The notes beneath the pieces were generated by a model, which was not told the DNA's origin, made no database searches, and worked only from the letters and a program-made list of their open reading frames with translations. Made by a program: the position numbers and the translations under genes. A DNA stretch of 64,000 nt, from assembly GCF_000421545.1 (NCBI RefSeq), contig NZ_ATXF01000007.1, forward strand, positions 248,001-312,000, written 5' to 3'. The first letter of the stretch is position 1. The number at the start of each line of letters is the position of its first letter. Of the stretch, positions 11,183 to 20,462 are shown in pieces. The DNA comes from Agromyces italicus DSM 16388 (GTDB taxonomy: Bacteria > Actinomycetota > Actinomycetes > Actinomycetales > Microbacteriaceae).

Positions 11183-12681
11183 GCACCGCCTCTGGTGCGG
11201 CGATCGGGATCTGGCGTGCGCGCAACGTCCGCACGGTCGGTGACCGCTGGTTCCTGGTCTACCTGGTTCACATGGTCGCCTTGGTCACCGTGGCACCCCT
11301 CGCTCGCGCGGTGTGGCTGAGCGCGACCAGCGCGGAAGGTCTCGCCCTGTTGGCATCGCCTGCTGCCCCGGAGGTGACGATGCTCGTCGTCGCGGGCCTG
11401 TGGGCGGGTGGCCTGGTGCTGGGCCGTGACCGTGGCCCGGCACTGCATCCACCGTTCCTGACCCACGCCCTCGCCGCCAGCGATCTGCCCCGTTCGGACA
11501 CGTTCCGCGGCCCCTTGCTGCGCGCCGGCGTGCGGGTGACCGCGACGACCACACTCGTCGCCGGCCTGGTCGCCGGCAGCCTGATGAGCCATGGCCTGGC
11601 GGACCCGTTCAGTGCCGCGAGCTTCACGGCGGTCGGTGCCCTCGTCGGAGTTCTCGCGACCGTGACGTGGCTGGCCGGGCAGGCGTTCCCACGCGCCGCG
11701 GTGCCGGTGGCGGTCGGTGTCCTGGGGCTGGGGGCGACCATCGCCGCCATCCCTGCCGCGCAGCCATTCACCCCCTGGGGCTGGGTCGGCCTCGCGTACC
11801 CCGCGAGCAGTGCGTCGCACACCCCGGTCGCGCTGGTCGCGCTGGCCGCTCTGACGGCTTCGCTCGTGGCTGCGGTGCCGATGCTGATGAACCGGCTTGG
11901 CCTCACCGCGTTGGCAGCGCAGGCCGCGCGCTGGGACTCGGCGACCGCTCTGGCAATGGGCATGGACTTCGACACGGCAGCCGCTCTTTATCGAGGGCGC
12001 GCGCATACCGGTCGCCGCGCCCTCGCGGTCCGCCCGAGGAATCGCCTGGCGTGGACGTTCTTGATCCGTGACGCGATCGGCGCAACCCGCACACCGGGCC
12101 GTCTCATCGTCGGCGTCGTCGCCCTCGCCGCAAGCGGGGTGCTGATCACGCTCGCGTTCGCGCCAGCCGCACCCGGCTGGCTGCTCGGAGCCGCCGCAGG
12201 GCTGATGGTCTTCGCAGGCATCGGCCCGCTCACCGACGGCATACGGCACGCCGCGAGCGTTGCCGGGGACTTCCCCCTCTATGGGATCAGCGACGAACGA
12301 CTGCTCGCCAACCACGCACTCTTCCCGCTCGCCGCCGTCGTGCTCGTGTTGCTCGCGGCGGTCATGGTGTGCTCGATCCTGACCGGCACCGCGGCCGCCG
12401 CGCCGCTGGTCAGCGCGTTCGTGCTCGGGTTGCTCGCCCTTTTCGCACGTGTCGACAACGCACTCAAAGGTCCGCTCCCGCCCGCGCTGCTCACCCCGAT
12501 TCCCACGCCGATGGGTGACCTCGGCGCGGCTGCACGGATAGCCTGGGCGCTGGATGGCATACTCCTCGCGGCGTTGGCCGGCGCATCGGCGGCCCTCGCC
12601 TTCGAAGCTCCTCTCCTGCTCCTCGGCGTCGCCGTCACGTTCATCGCCGTCGGGATCAACCGATGGCGCCACCGAGGGTGA
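11179..12681 (+). CDS. Polytopic membrane protein, partner of ABC ATPase
   Basis: A 500-residue integral membrane protein with roughly 10-12 hydrophobic segments throughout and no recognised catalytic motif. I do not recognise a named family. Its four-base GTGA overlap with the ATPase gene marks it as the permease of that exporter. A soluble stretch at about residues 250-295 (charged, ARWDSATALAMG...RPRNRLAW) could be the ATPase-coupling region. The two genes lie between duplicated glnR-end sequences, suggesting insertion as a unit. No precursor peptide, immunity gene or regulator is visible beside it, so a bacteriocin link cannot be claimed. Confidence 0.75.
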   Translation: MSTASGAAIGIWRARNVRTVGDRWFLVYLVHMVALVTVAPLARAVWLSATSAEGLALLASPAAPEVTMLVVAGLWAGGLVLGRDRGPALHPPFLTHALAASDLPRSDTFRGPLLRAGVRVTATTTLVAGLVAGSLMSHGLADPFSAASFTAVGALVGVLATVTWLAGQAFPRAAVPVAVGVLGLGATIAAIPAAQPFTPWGWVGLAYPASSASHTPVALVALAALTASLVAAVPMLMNRLGLTALAAQAARWDSATALAMGMDFDTAAALYRGRAHTGRRALAVRPRNRLAWTFLIRDAIGATRTPGRLIVGVVALAASGVLITLAFAPAAPGWLLGAAAGLMVFAGIGPLTDGIRHAASVAGDFPLYGISDERLLANHALFPLAAVVLVLLAAVMVCSILTGTAAAAPLVSAFVLGLLALFARVDNALKGPLPPALLTPIPTPMGDLGAAARIAWALDGILLAALAGASAALAFEAPLLLLGVAVTFIAVGINRWRHRG

Positions 12682-12761
12682 CCTCAGCGCTCGCGACGCA
12701 CGCCGATCGAGATCGCCGCCACAGAACGCCGAACTCCACACCCACGCTCATCACGTCTCGC

Positions 12762-12821
12762 GGCCCGAAGCGGGCCGATGAGGGCCCGGTCAGCGGGCGG
12801 CGACGGGGGCTGCGCCCGCGC
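12762..12821. repeat. Copy B of glnR 3'-end duplication (right flank of ABC cassette)
   Basis: Contains the last ten codons and stop of glnR plus about 28 downstream bases. It is repeated imperfectly at 10388-10445, 2.4 kb away and in the same orientation. Confidence 0.8.
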
Positions 12822-13485
12822 CTTCGTCGTCTTCGTGGACGTTGAAGCGGTAGCCGACGTTGCGCACGGTGCCGATGAGCGACTCGAGGTCGCCGAGCTT
12901 CGCACGCAGCCGTCGCACGTGCACGTCGACCGTGCGGGTGCCGCCGAAGTAGTCGTAACCCCACACTTCGCTGAGCAGCTGCTCGCGGGTGAAGACGCGA
13001 GACGGATGCGCCGCGAGGAAGCGCAGCAGCTCGAACTCCTTGTAGGTGAGGTCGAGGGGCTTGCCGTGCACCTTGGCCGAGTAGCTCGCCTCGTCGATGA
13101 CGACCCCGGAGGTCTGGATGCGTTCGCTCGGTTGCGAGCTCTGCGCGCGCCCGATCGCGAGGCGGATGCGGGCGTCGATCTCGGCGGGACCGGCTCCGTC
13201 GAGCACGACGTCGTCGACGCCCCAGTCGGGCGTGACGGCCGCGAGGCCGCCCTCCGTGACGACGAGCAGGAGCGGGGCCGAGAGCCCCGTGGTCTTCAGG
13301 ATCTGGGCGAGCGCCTTGGTGCCCGCGAGGTTGGTGCGCGCGTCGAGCAGCACGAGGTCGGCGTCGGGTGCCCGCACGAGTTGCTCGGGCGACGCCGGGA
13401 TCACCCTGACCCGATGGGTCAGCAGTGCGAGCGCCGGGAGAACGTCGTCGTTGGCCGTCGGCGTCAAGATCAGCAGCTGCGCCAC
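12790..13485 (-). CDS. glnR: OmpR-type nitrogen regulator GlnR
   Basis: Global nitrogen transcription regulator. The 231-residue protein has a receiver-like domain (1-120) and a winged-helix DNA-binding domain (about 128-222). Motifs [18 protein letters not shown] and [16 protein letters not shown] are diagnostic of actinobacterial GlnR. D48 corresponds to the phosphorylation site, but the N-terminal acidic pair is not obvious ([10 protein letters not shown]), typical of orphan GlnR that works without a kinase. The GTG at 13485 has GGAGGG upstream. No partner kinase is adjacent. Its 3' end is duplicated next to ppk, suggesting glnR and ppk were neighbours before the ABC cassette arrived. Confidence 0.93.
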   Translation of the reverse strand: MAQLLILTPTANDDVLPALALLTHRVRVIPASPEQLVRAPDADLVLLDARTNLAGTKALAQILKTTGLSAPLLLVVTEGGLAAVTPDWGVDDVVLDGAGPAEIDARIRLAIGRAQSSQPSERIQTSGVVIDEASYSAKVHGKPLDLTYKEFELLRFLAAHPSRVFTREQLLSEVWGYDYFGGTRTVDVHVRRLRAKLGDLESLIGTVRNVGYRFNVHEDDEGAGAAPVAAR

Positions 13486-13561
13486 GCCACACCCTCCAGT
13501 AGTAAGGTGCGGTCAATACTACGGGACGGCCGACGCCGACCCGCGACACGAACGGGGAGAC

Positions 13562-13876
13562 ATGGTCGAGCAGTCCGAGACGCGCTTCGGGTGGGCGAGC
13601 GTCGTGCTCATCTGGGTGGTCGCGATCGCGGGGTGCGCGATCGTCGGCGGCCTCGCCCTCTCCGGGCAGGATGCCTGGTTCGGGGATGACTCGTGGCTCG
13701 GTCTCTACGGGGCGCTCGGCGTCGTCCTCGCCGCCGCGGTGATCGGCACGCTCGTGGTGCAGCTGGCCACACGGCGACCCGAGGGCTTCGTCGGGCGGGT
13801 CTCCGCGTCGATCGGCGGGGCCGTGGTCGTGGTCGCGCTCGCAGCCGTGCTGCTCGCGCCGCTCGCGACGGCCTGA
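13562..13876 (+). CDS. Small membrane protein, three TM segments
   Basis: Hypothetical 104-residue protein with hydrophobic segments at about 12-33, 44-68 and 80-103 and an acidic loop between the first two. The start at 13562 is supported by GGGGAGA directly upstream. Divergent from glnR; the 76-base gap contains GTAGTA (13499-13504) and TACTAC (13517-13522) as an inverted repeat. I do not recognise a family or function. Confidence 0.75.
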   Translation: MVEQSETRFGWASVVLIWVVAIAGCAIVGGLALSGQDAWFGDDSWLGLYGALGVVLAAAVIGTLVVQLATRRPEGFVGRVSASIGGAVVVVALAAVLLAPLATA

Positions 13877-13916
13877 TGCGGGCCCGCGCCACGTGACCAC
13901 CGGATAGACTCCCAGT

Positions 13917-14033
13917 ATGTCTGAGCTGCTCGCCCTCGAACTCCTCTTCATCGGCCTGCTCGGCCTCGCGAGCCTCGCGATCGCGTGGGTCAGCGGGGTC
14001 GTCGTCTACAAGCTCTTCAAGGGTCAGCGCTAG
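13917..14033 (+). CDS. 38-residue single-pass membrane peptide
   Basis: The frame runs from ATG 13917 to TAG 14031-14033. It is acidic at the N-terminus (MSELLALE), then one long hydrophobic helix, then a basic tail (YKLFKGQR), a classic type I single-span peptide. TAGACT at 13905-13910 sits exactly six bases before the ATG with no Shine-Dalgarno, predicting a leaderless transcript. It lies directly ahead of the nitrobindin-like gene and could be cotranscribed. Function unknown; conservation would settle whether it is real. Confidence 0.7.
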   Translation: MSELLALELLFIGLLGLASLAIAWVSGVVVYKLFKGQR

Positions 14034-14053
14034 GCGCCGGTGACGTCGTGGCG

Positions 14054-14662
14054 ATGATCGAGCTGCCCGTCGACCTCCCGGCCGAGCTCGTCCCGCTCTC
14101 CTGGCTCCTCGGAGTCTGGGAGGGTTCGGGGGTGATCGACTACGCCGTCGGCGACGATTCGGTGACGCGCGAGTTCGGCCAGCGGGTGAGCTTCAGCCAT
14201 GACGGGCTGCCTCACCTGAACTACACGTCCTACACCTGGCTCTTCCCCGACGAAGAGGGGGGCGAACCCACGCCGCTCGCAACCGAGACGGGCTACTGGC
14301 GCCTCGTCCGAGAGCAGGGCGAGGGCGACCCCGGGCCGGCACTGCTGCCCGCGGTCGGCGAACCGCGCTTCCCCGATGCCGAGGCGGTCGAAGCGCTGCG
14401 CAACGATGACGGCGGGTTCGACCTCGAGGTGTCGATCGTGCACCCCGGAGGTGTCAGCGAGTTGTATCTCGGCCAGGTGAAGGGGCCCCGCATCGACCTC
14501 GCGACCGACGCGGTCATGCGTGCCGCCGGCGCGAAGCCGTACTCGGCCGCCACCCGGCTCTACGGCCTCGTCGAGGGCCACCTGCTCTGGGCATGGGACA
14601 TCGCCGCGCTCGGCCAAGATCTGCGCACCCACGCCTCGGCGCGTCTCGGCAAGGTCGACTGA
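14054..14662 (+). CDS. FABP/nitrobindin-like heme-binding beta-barrel protein
   Basis: About 202 residues of the DUF1794/nitrobindin group, ten-stranded barrels that can bind ferric heme and are linked to reactive nitrogen detoxification. The N-terminal signature LLGVWEGSG and the C-terminal THASARL, carrying the expected heme-ligand His, are visible. An insertion rich in acidic residues at about 60-100 is longer than in minimal nitrobindins. The start could be GTG 14048 or ATG 14054; the ATG is favoured because GGTGA is better spaced. Its stop overlaps the ygfZ start (TGATG). Confidence 0.82.
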   Translation: MIELPVDLPAELVPLSWLLGVWEGSGVIDYAVGDDSVTREFGQRVSFSHDGLPHLNYTSYTWLFPDEEGGEPTPLATETGYWRLVREQGEGDPGPALLPAVGEPRFPDAEAVEALRNDDGGFDLEVSIVHPGGVSELYLGQVKGPRIDLATDAVMRAAGAKPYSAATRLYGLVEGHLLWAWDIAALGQDLRTHASARLGKVD

Positions 14663-15819
14663 TGACCGCTTCGCCGTTCCTCACGCTCCCCGGTGCCGTG
14701 CCGTCGGAGTCGTCGGCCGCCGTCGCGGGCCACTACGGCAACCCCATGGTCGAGCAGCGTCGCCTCGAGCGGGGCGAGGCGATCGTCGACCTCTCCGACC
14801 GCGGCGTCGTCAGCGTGACCGGCCCCGACCGGCTGAGCTGGCTGCACTCGATGGCGAGCCAGTCCTTCGACCGGCTCGCACCGGGCGAGGGCATCGAGGC
14901 GCTGCTCCTCGACGCGGCCGGGCACATCGAGCATGCCGTGCACGCCGTCGACGACGGCGAGAGCGTCTGGCTCGTCGTCGAGGGCGACGAGGCCGCGCCG
15001 CTCGCGGCCTGGCTCGACCGCATGCGATTCATGCTGCGGGTCGAGGTGGCCGACCGCAGCGCCGAGACGGCGGTGCTCGCCGCGATGTCGCAGTCCGCGC
15101 TCGACGACGCCGCCGCCGCGTACGCGCCCGCCGGTGTCGCGCTCGACTGGGTCGACCCGTGGGCCGCACCCCGGCCCGGTGGGCACCAGTACGCCGCCCT
15201 GGCCGGCCACCCGGCATCCGACTGGCGCCTCGTCGAACGCATCGTGCCGCGCTCGGCGCTCGCCGAAGCCGCGGCCGCCGTCGCGGCCGGGCGCGTCGCG
15301 GCGGCAGGGGCGCTCGCGCTCGATGCGCTGCGCATCGCCGCATGGCGACCGCGGCTCGCGAGCGAGGTCGACGAGAAGACGATCCCGCACGAGCTCGACT
15401 GGCTGCGCAGCGCCGTCGACCTCGGCAAGGGCTGCTACAAAGGCCAGGAGACGGTGGCGAAGGTGCTGAACCTCGGCCGTCCGCCGAGGCGGCTCGTGCT
15501 GCTGCACCTCGACGGCAGCGACACCGTGCTGCCCGCCCCCGGTGACGAGGTCGTCGGCGAGAAGGTGCGCCCCGAGCCGGTCGAGGGTGAAGCGCCCGAG
15601 CGCAAGGTCGTCGGCCGCATCACGTCGAGCGCCATGCATCACGAGCTCGGGCCCATCGCGCTCGCCGTGGTGAAGCGCGCCGTGCCCGCCGAGCTCCCCC
15701 TCATCGTGCCGAGCCACGGCATCGACATCGCCGCAGCCCAGGTCGAGATCGTGCCCGCGGGCGCCGGGGCCGCCGTCGAGGTGCCACGCCTGCCACGCCT
15801 CGGGGTGCGCAAGCCCTGA
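14662..15819 (+). CDS. ygfZ: Folate-binding YgfZ / GcvT-like protein
   Basis: Tetrahydrofolate-binding protein related to the glycine-cleavage T-protein that supports iron-sulfur cluster assembly and repair. The 385-residue length is normal for the actinobacterial form. The diagnostic motif KGCYKGQE is at residues 256-263 with the conserved Cys at 258. The start overlaps the upstream stop by one base, implying cotranslation with the nitrobindin-like gene; together they may serve oxidative or nitrosative protection of Fe-S and heme proteins (inference). Convergent with the next gene, 19 bases apart. Confidence 0.92.
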   Translation: MTASPFLTLPGAVPSESSAAVAGHYGNPMVEQRRLERGEAIVDLSDRGVVSVTGPDRLSWLHSMASQSFDRLAPGEGIEALLLDAAGHIEHAVHAVDDGESVWLVVEGDEAAPLAAWLDRMRFMLRVEVADRSAETAVLAAMSQSALDDAAAAYAPAGVALDWVDPWAAPRPGGHQYAALAGHPASDWRLVERIVPRSALAEAAAAVAAGRVAAAGALALDALRIAAWRPRLASEVDEKTIPHELDWLRSAVDLGKGCYKGQETVAKVLNLGRPPRRLVLLHLDGSDTVLPAPGDEVVGEKVRPEPVEGEAPERKVVGRITSSAMHHELGPIALAVVKRAVPAELPLIVPSHGIDIAAAQVEIVPAGAGAAVEVPRLPRLGVRKP

Positions 15820-15838
15820 CCGTTGCCCAGCGTGCGAC

Positions 15839-16696
15839 TCAGTCGAGCGGAGCGACCGCCGACCACGGCACAGTGAGCTCGCCGAGCCGCGCGCGTCGCG
15901 GCCCGCCGATGATCGGCCAGCCCTCGTGGCGCAGCGTCGTGACGGCCGCGATCCAACGCTGAGACGGGCCGTAGACGGCCATCGCCGCGTGGGTCCGCCA
16001 CGCCAGGTCGAGGTCGACGAGCAGGCGGTGGATCCGCTCGCCGGGCACATTGCGGTGGATGAGCGCCTTCGGCAGGCGCTCGGCGACGATCGAGGGCAGT
16101 TCGAGACCCGAACGGCGAAGGCTCACGGTGAAGGTCCGCGGTCCGGATGCCGCGAGCCCGACCCAGCTCGACACCCGGCCGAGTTCGTCGGAGGTGCCCT
16201 CGACGAGCAGCCCGCCGGGCGCGAGCCGCGATCGCATCAGGCCCCACGCGGCGGCGACCTCGCCCTCGTCGTACTGGCGCAGCACGTTGAAGGCGCGGAT
16301 GACCGAGGGGCGGCGACCGCCCGGCGCCGGCACCTCGAAGCCGCCGATCGCGAAGTCGACCGCGAGCGAGGCGCTGAAGTGCGCTTCGCCCGTCCGCACC
16401 GCCGCGAGCTGCTCGCGCGCGACGCGCACCCGCTCGGGTTCGATCTCGAGGCCGAGCACGTCGACGTCGGGGCGCACGTGAGCGAGGCGCGACGCGAGTT
16501 CGAGCGTCGTGACCCCGCTCGCGCCGTAGCCGAGGTCGACCACGAAGGGGTCGGGTGCGTGCAGCAGCGCGGGCTGCGCGGCGATCCACCGGTCGACGCG
16601 GCGCAACCGGTTGGTGTTCGTGGTGCCGCGGGTGACGGTGCCGACGCGCTGCCCGGGCCGGAGGCGCCGGGGGTGGGGCGAGGCGTCCGGGGGCAT
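15839..16696 (-). CDS. Class I SAM-dependent methyltransferase
   Basis: About 285 residues with a Rossmann-type SAM motif I ([10 protein letters not shown]) at about residue 52 and an acidic motif II ([11 protein letters not shown]). The N-terminal [20 protein letters not shown] segment is typical of an uncharacterised actinobacterial family; the substrate is unknown. The ATG at 16696 is preferred over an in-frame ATG at 16747 because CAGACT sits exactly six bases ahead, fitting the leaderless pattern seen elsewhere here. Divergent from gpmA. Confidence 0.85.
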   Translation of the reverse strand: MPPDASPHPRRLRPGQRVGTVTRGTTNTNRLRRVDRWIAAQPALLHAPDPFVVDLGYGASGVTTLELASRLAHVRPDVDVLGLEIEPERVRVAREQLAAVRTGEAHFSASLAVDFAIGGFEVPAPGGRRPSVIRAFNVLRQYDEGEVAAAWGLMRSRLAPGGLLVEGTSDELGRVSSWVGLAASGPRTFTVSLRRSGLELPSIVAERLPKALIHRNVPGERIHRLLVDLDLAWRTHAAMAVYGPSQRWIAAVTTLRHEGWPIIGGPRRARLGELTVPWSAVAPLD

Positions 16697-16798
16697 GCTG
16701 CAAGTCTGACAGCCCGGCGGTCGCGTTCGCGGCGGCCGGGCGGTCATCGGACTTCACGCGGGCAGGGCCGAGGATGCCTCGCCGCTAGGCTTGGGGGC

Positions 16799-17545
16799 AT
16801 GCCTCACACCCTCGTGCTGCTCCGTCACGGCAACAGCGAATGGAACCAGAAGAACCTGTTCACCGGTTGGGTCGACGTCCGGCTCTCCGAGCTCGGCACG
16901 GCCGAGGCGGCCCGCGCCGGCGAACTGCTCGCCGAGTCGGGGCTCCTGCCCGACGTGCTGCACACCTCGGTGCTGACCCGCGCGATCCAGACGGCGAACA
17001 TCGCGCTCGACGTCGCCGACCGCGCGTGGATCGACGTGCGTCGCAGCTGGCGCCTGAACGAGCGCCACTACGGCGCGCTGCAGGGGCTCGACAAGGCCGA
17101 GACCCTCGAGAAGTACGGCCCCGAGCAGTTCCAGCTGTGGCGCCGCTCGTTCGACGTGCCGCCGCCCGTGCTGGCCGACGACGCCGAGTGGTCGCAGGTC
17201 GGCGACCCGCGCTACGCCGGCCTCGCCGATGATGAGCTGCCCCGCACCGAGTGCCTGAAAGACGTGATCGCGCGCATGCTGCCGTACTGGCAGTCCGACA
17301 TCGTGCCCGACCTCGCCGCCGGCAAGACCGTGCTCGTCACCGCGCACGGCAACTCGCTGCGGGCGCTCGTGAAGCACCTCGACGGCATCGGCGACGACGA
17401 CATCGCCGAACTCAACATCCCGACCGGCATCCCGCTCGTCTACGAGCTCGACGACGAGTTCCGCCCGACGAAGCCGGGCGAGTACCTCGACCCCGAGGCG
17501 GCGGCGGCCGGTGCTGCGGCGGTGGCGGCGCAGGGCAAGAAGTAA
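16799..17545 (+). CDS. gpmA: 2,3-BPG-dependent phosphoglycerate mutase
   Basis: Glycolytic interconversion of 3- and 2-phosphoglycerate. The 248-residue protein has LRHGNSEWN with catalytic H10, the NLFTGWVDV segment, [14 protein letters not shown], and the second His in [10 protein letters not shown]. An Ala-rich tail of about 15 residues ends the protein. TAGGCT lies seven bases before the ATG and no good Shine-Dalgarno precedes it, suggesting a leaderless or near-leaderless message. In mycobacteria gpm1 also sits beside senX3-regX3, so this neighbourhood is ancestral. Confidence 0.96.
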   Translation: MPHTLVLLRHGNSEWNQKNLFTGWVDVRLSELGTAEAARAGELLAESGLLPDVLHTSVLTRAIQTANIALDVADRAWIDVRRSWRLNERHYGALQGLDKAETLEKYGPEQFQLWRRSFDVPPPVLADDAEWSQVGDPRYAGLADDELPRTECLKDVIARMLPYWQSDIVPDLAAGKTVLVTAHGNSLRALVKHLDGIGDDDIAELNIPTGIPLVYELDDEFRPTKPGEYLDPEAAAAGAAAVAAQGKK

Positions 17546-17557
17546 CCGAACGCACGA

Positions 17558-17589
17558 GAAGGGCGGATGCCGGTCGGCATCCGCCCTTC
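17558..17589. terminator. Bidirectional terminator, gpmA / phoU
   Basis: A 14-bp perfect stem (17558-17571 with 17576-17589) with a GGTC loop between two convergent genes. Confidence 0.8.
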
Positions 17590-17619
17590 GTCATGTCAGC
17601 GCCGGTCGCGGCCGTGCGC

Positions 17620-18279
17620 TCAGAGCGCGGACTTCTCCGGGTCCCAGTCGCCGGTCGCGAGGTACTGCACCTTCTTCGCGATCGACACCGCGTGGTCGGC
17701 GAAACGCTCGTGGTACCGGCTCGCGAGGGTCGCGTCGACCGTGTCGACGGCCTCGCCCTTCCACTTCTCGCCGAGCACCTTGTCGAACACCGAGAGGTGC
17801 AGCGCGTCGACCTTGTCGTCTTCGTTCCGGATCTCCTCGGCGAGGTGCACGTCTTCGGTGCGGAGGAGTTCGACGAGCTTGCGGGCGATCTCGACGTCGA
17901 GCCGGCCCATCTCGGCGAAGGTCGGGCGCAGCGACTTCGGCACGACCTTGTCGGGGAAGCGGTAGCGGGCGAGCTGCGAGATGTGGGTCGACATGTCGCC
18001 CATCCGCTCGAGCGAGGCGCTGATGCGCAGCGCACTGACGACGATGCGGAGGTCGCGCGCGACCGGCTGCTGCTTGGCGAGGATCGTGATCGCGAGCTCG
18101 TCGAGTTCGACGGCCGCCTGATCGATCTTGTCGTCGTCGGCGATCACCTCTTCAGCGAGGCTCACATCGGATTCGTTGAACGCCCGAGTCGCCTTGTCGA
18201 TCGAAACGGCGACGAGGTCGGCGATCTCGACGAGTCGCTCCTGCACCTCGGCCAGCTCCTGCTGGAACACCTCACGCAT
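17620..18279 (-). CDS. phoU: Phosphate signalling protein PhoU
   Basis: Two-repeat helical protein (219 residues) linking the Pst transporter to the sensor kinase and repressing the Pho response when phosphate is ample. Both PhoU repeats are seen: LERMGDMSTHISQLARY in the first and RYHERFADHAVSIAKK in the second, with their metal-binding E/D-H patterns. The ATG at 18279 follows AAGGAA; an in-frame upstream start would add a non-homologous extension. It is not in the pst operon but divergent from senX3-regX3, as in several actinobacteria. Confidence 0.95.
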   Translation of the reverse strand: MREVFQQELAEVQERLVEIADLVAVSIDKATRAFNESDVSLAEEVIADDDKIDQAAVELDELAITILAKQQPVARDLRIVVSALRISASLERMGDMSTHISQLARYRFPDKVVPKSLRPTFAEMGRLDVEIARKLVELLRTEDVHLAEEIRNEDDKVDALHLSVFDKVLGEKWKGEAVDTVDATLASRYHERFADHAVSIAKKVQYLATGDWDPEKSAL

Positions 18280-18464
18280 GCTCGAATTCCTTACCTCGTC
18301 ATCGCTCGCGCGCACAGCACGAACCCTCCGGGACGACCCGGCTCCGGGACATCCTCCCGGCCGGAGATGAACAACAGGTGCCGGGATGCTGAACACTCCC
18401 TAACGTAGCGCCGCACAGTGGGAAGACGGCCCTCCCGCGCGTACCGCCTCGTTAGTCTGGTGCC

Positions 18465-19688
18465 ATGGACTCCACCTGGGCAGTGCTCACCGCGCTGGCC
18501 TTCGGCATCTTCCTCGGCGCCGCATTCATGGTCATGCTGCACGTCGCCGAGCGCCGCGGCTCGAGCGCGGCACGAGTCGTCGCGCCGACGATCCCCGACG
18601 GCGTCGACCAGGTGCTCGAGGTGCTCGAGTCGGCGGGCGTCGTGCTCGACCCGTCGAACAACGTGCTCCGCGCCTCGCCAGGTGCGCTCGCGATGGGGCT
18701 CGTGCGCCAGCAGTCGCTCGTCCACCCCGAACTCCTCGAACTCGTCGCCGCCGTCCGGCGCTCCGGTGACCCCGTCGCCGATGAACTCACGGTGGCTCGA
18801 TCGCCCCACGGCGACTCGCCGCTGCGCCTGCGGGTGCGCGTGGCCCGTCTCGGCACCCGGTTCGTGCTCCTCCTCGCGGAGGACCGCACCGAGTCGTTCC
18901 GTCTCGACGAAGTGCGTCGCGACTTCGTCGCGAACATCAGCCATGAGCTGAAGACGCCGATCGCGAGCGTCAGCCTCCTCGCCGAGGCCCTCGACCAGGC
19001 GGCCGACGAACCCGACCAGGTGCGCCGTTTCGCGGGCCGGCTGTCGGTCGAGGCGAGCCGGCTCGCACACATCACGAGCGAGGTGATCGAGCTGTCTCGG
19101 CTTCAGGCGCGAGACGCGTTGCGGCCAGATGTGCTCGTCGACGTCGACGAGATCGTCGCCGCGGCGGTCGATCAGAACCGAGTAGTCGCCGGCGGCAAGC
19201 GCGTCGACGTGGCCGTCAAGGCCGGCACGCGAGCCCGGGTCTACGGCGATCGTGCCCTCATGATCGTCGCGGTGCACAACCTCGTCGCGAATGCGATCGC
19301 GTACTCGAACGAGGGCGGCCGGGTCGGCGTCGGCGTGAAGATCGAGGGTGACGAGGTCGAGATCGCCGTCACCGACCAGGGCATCGGCATCGAGAGCGAC
19401 GACCTCGAGCGCGTCTTCGAGCGCTTCTACCGGGTCGATCAGGCCCGCTCGCGCAATACCGGCGGCTCGGGGCTCGGGCTCAGCATCGTGAAGCACACGG
19501 TGCAGAACCACGGCGGCGACGTTCGGGTGTGGTCGCAGCCTGGTCGCGGTTCGACGTTCATGATCACGCTGCCGCTCGCCGAGACCTCGGTCGGCGCGGG
19601 CGCGGAGCCCGACGGGGCCGAAGCGGCCCCGGCCGATGTCAGACCCGCCGTGAAGCGCGCGGCGACTCAGCAAGGAGAACGTACGTGA
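18465..19688 (+). CDS. senX3: Phosphate sensor histidine kinase (SenX3-type)
   Basis: Membrane kinase that phosphorylates RegX3 under phosphate limitation. 407 residues: one N-terminal membrane helix (about 7-27), a PAS-like region (about 45-140), HisKA with FVANISHELKTP (H160), and HATPase_c with N-box HNLVANAIAYS, DQGIGIE and GGSGLGLSIVKHTV. TAGTCT at 18453-18458 is exactly six bases before the ATG, predicting a leaderless mRNA. The stop overlaps the regX3 start by four bases. The only visible inputs of the phosphate circuit, pstSCAB, phoU and ppk, are all in this window. Confidence 0.95.
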   Translation: MDSTWAVLTALAFGIFLGAAFMVMLHVAERRGSSAARVVAPTIPDGVDQVLEVLESAGVVLDPSNNVLRASPGALAMGLVRQQSLVHPELLELVAAVRRSGDPVADELTVARSPHGDSPLRLRVRVARLGTRFVLLLAEDRTESFRLDEVRRDFVANISHELKTPIASVSLLAEALDQAADEPDQVRRFAGRLSVEASRLAHITSEVIELSRLQARDALRPDVLVDVDEIVAAAVDQNRVVAGGKRVDVAVKAGTRARVYGDRALMIVAVHNLVANAIAYSNEGGRVGVGVKIEGDEVEIAVTDQGIGIESDDLERVFERFYRVDQARSRNTGGSGLGLSIVKHTVQNHGGDVRVWSQPGRGSTFMITLPLAETSVGAGAEPDGAEAAPADVRPAVKRAATQQGERT

Positions 19689-20365
19689 CCCGCATCCTGC
19701 TCGTCGAAGACGAGATCGCCCTCTCCGATCCGTTGAGCTTCCTGCTCGAGCGCGAGGGCTACGAGATCGAGGTCGCCGCCGACGGCCCCTCGGCGATCGC
19801 CGCCTTCGACCGCGACGGAGCAGACCTGGTGCTGCTCGATCTCATGCTGCCGGGTCTGCCCGGCACCGAGGTCTGCCGCGAGATCCGCACCCGCTCGACG
19901 GTGCCGATCATCATGCTCACGGCCAAGGACTCCGAGATCGACATCGTCGTCGGCCTCGAGCTCGGAGCCGACGACTACGTGACGAAGCCGTACAAGACGC
20001 GCGAGCTGCTGGCCCGCATCCGGGCGGTGCTGCGCCGCCGCACCGAGATCGAGGACTTCGACGAGGGCGTGCTCGAGGGAGGGCGCGTCAAGATGGACGT
20101 CGATCGGCACACGGTCGAGGTCGACGGAGAACCCGTGCCCATGCCGTTGAAGGAATTCGAGCTGCTCGAACTGCTCATGCGCAACCCCGGGCGGGTGCTC
20201 ACGCGCGGCCAGCTGATCGACCGGGTCTGGGGCTCCGACTACTTCGGTGACACGAAGACGCTCGACGTGCACATCAAGCGGATCCGCTCGAAGATCGAGG
20301 TCGCACCCTCCGAGCCGGTGCAGCTCGTCACTGTGCGAGGGCTCGGGTACCGCTTCGAGGGGTGA
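19685..20365 (+). CDS. regX3: Response regulator RegX3/PhoP
   Basis: OmpR-family DNA-binding regulator of 226 residues. The receiver has acidic residues VEDE (8-10), phosphoacceptor D52 in VLLDLMLPG, and K in VTKPYKTREL. The winged helix shows VWGSDYFGDTKTLDVHIKRIR. GTG at 19685 overlaps the kinase stop (GTGA) and follows AAGGAGAA, so translation is coupled. Expected to bind the PHO boxes upstream of pstS and probably ppk. Confidence 0.96.
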   Translation: MTRILLVEDEIALSDPLSFLLEREGYEIEVAADGPSAIAAFDRDGADLVLLDLMLPGLPGTEVCREIRTRSTVPIIMLTAKDSEIDIVVGLELGADDYVTKPYKTRELLARIRAVLRRRTEIEDFDEGVLEGGRVKMDVDRHTVEVDGEPVPMPLKEFELLELLMRNPGRVLTRGQLIDRVWGSDYFGDTKTLDVHIKRIRSKIEVAPSEPVQLVTVRGLGYRFEG

Positions 20366-20462
20366 GTCGCCGCCGGGGCCCCGGAGCGCCGGTTGCGCGG
20401 CGTCGCGCGAATCGTGGCATGCCGGCTTGCGTCCCATGAGTCGTCCTTGCGACGATCGAGAC

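Noticed and set aside
10556-12681. Bacteriocin or lantibiotic export locus
   Set aside because: No precursor peptide, modification enzyme or immunity gene could be found; only the ATPase and permease are present.
12790-13485. Orphan PhoP/MtrA response regulator instead of GlnR
   Set aside because: [14 protein letters not shown] and the missing acidic pocket fit GlnR; the true phosphate regulator is at 19.7 kb.
18280-18464. A PHO box between phoU and senX3
   Set aside because: GTTCA-like fragments occur, but no two units with 11-base spacing were found.
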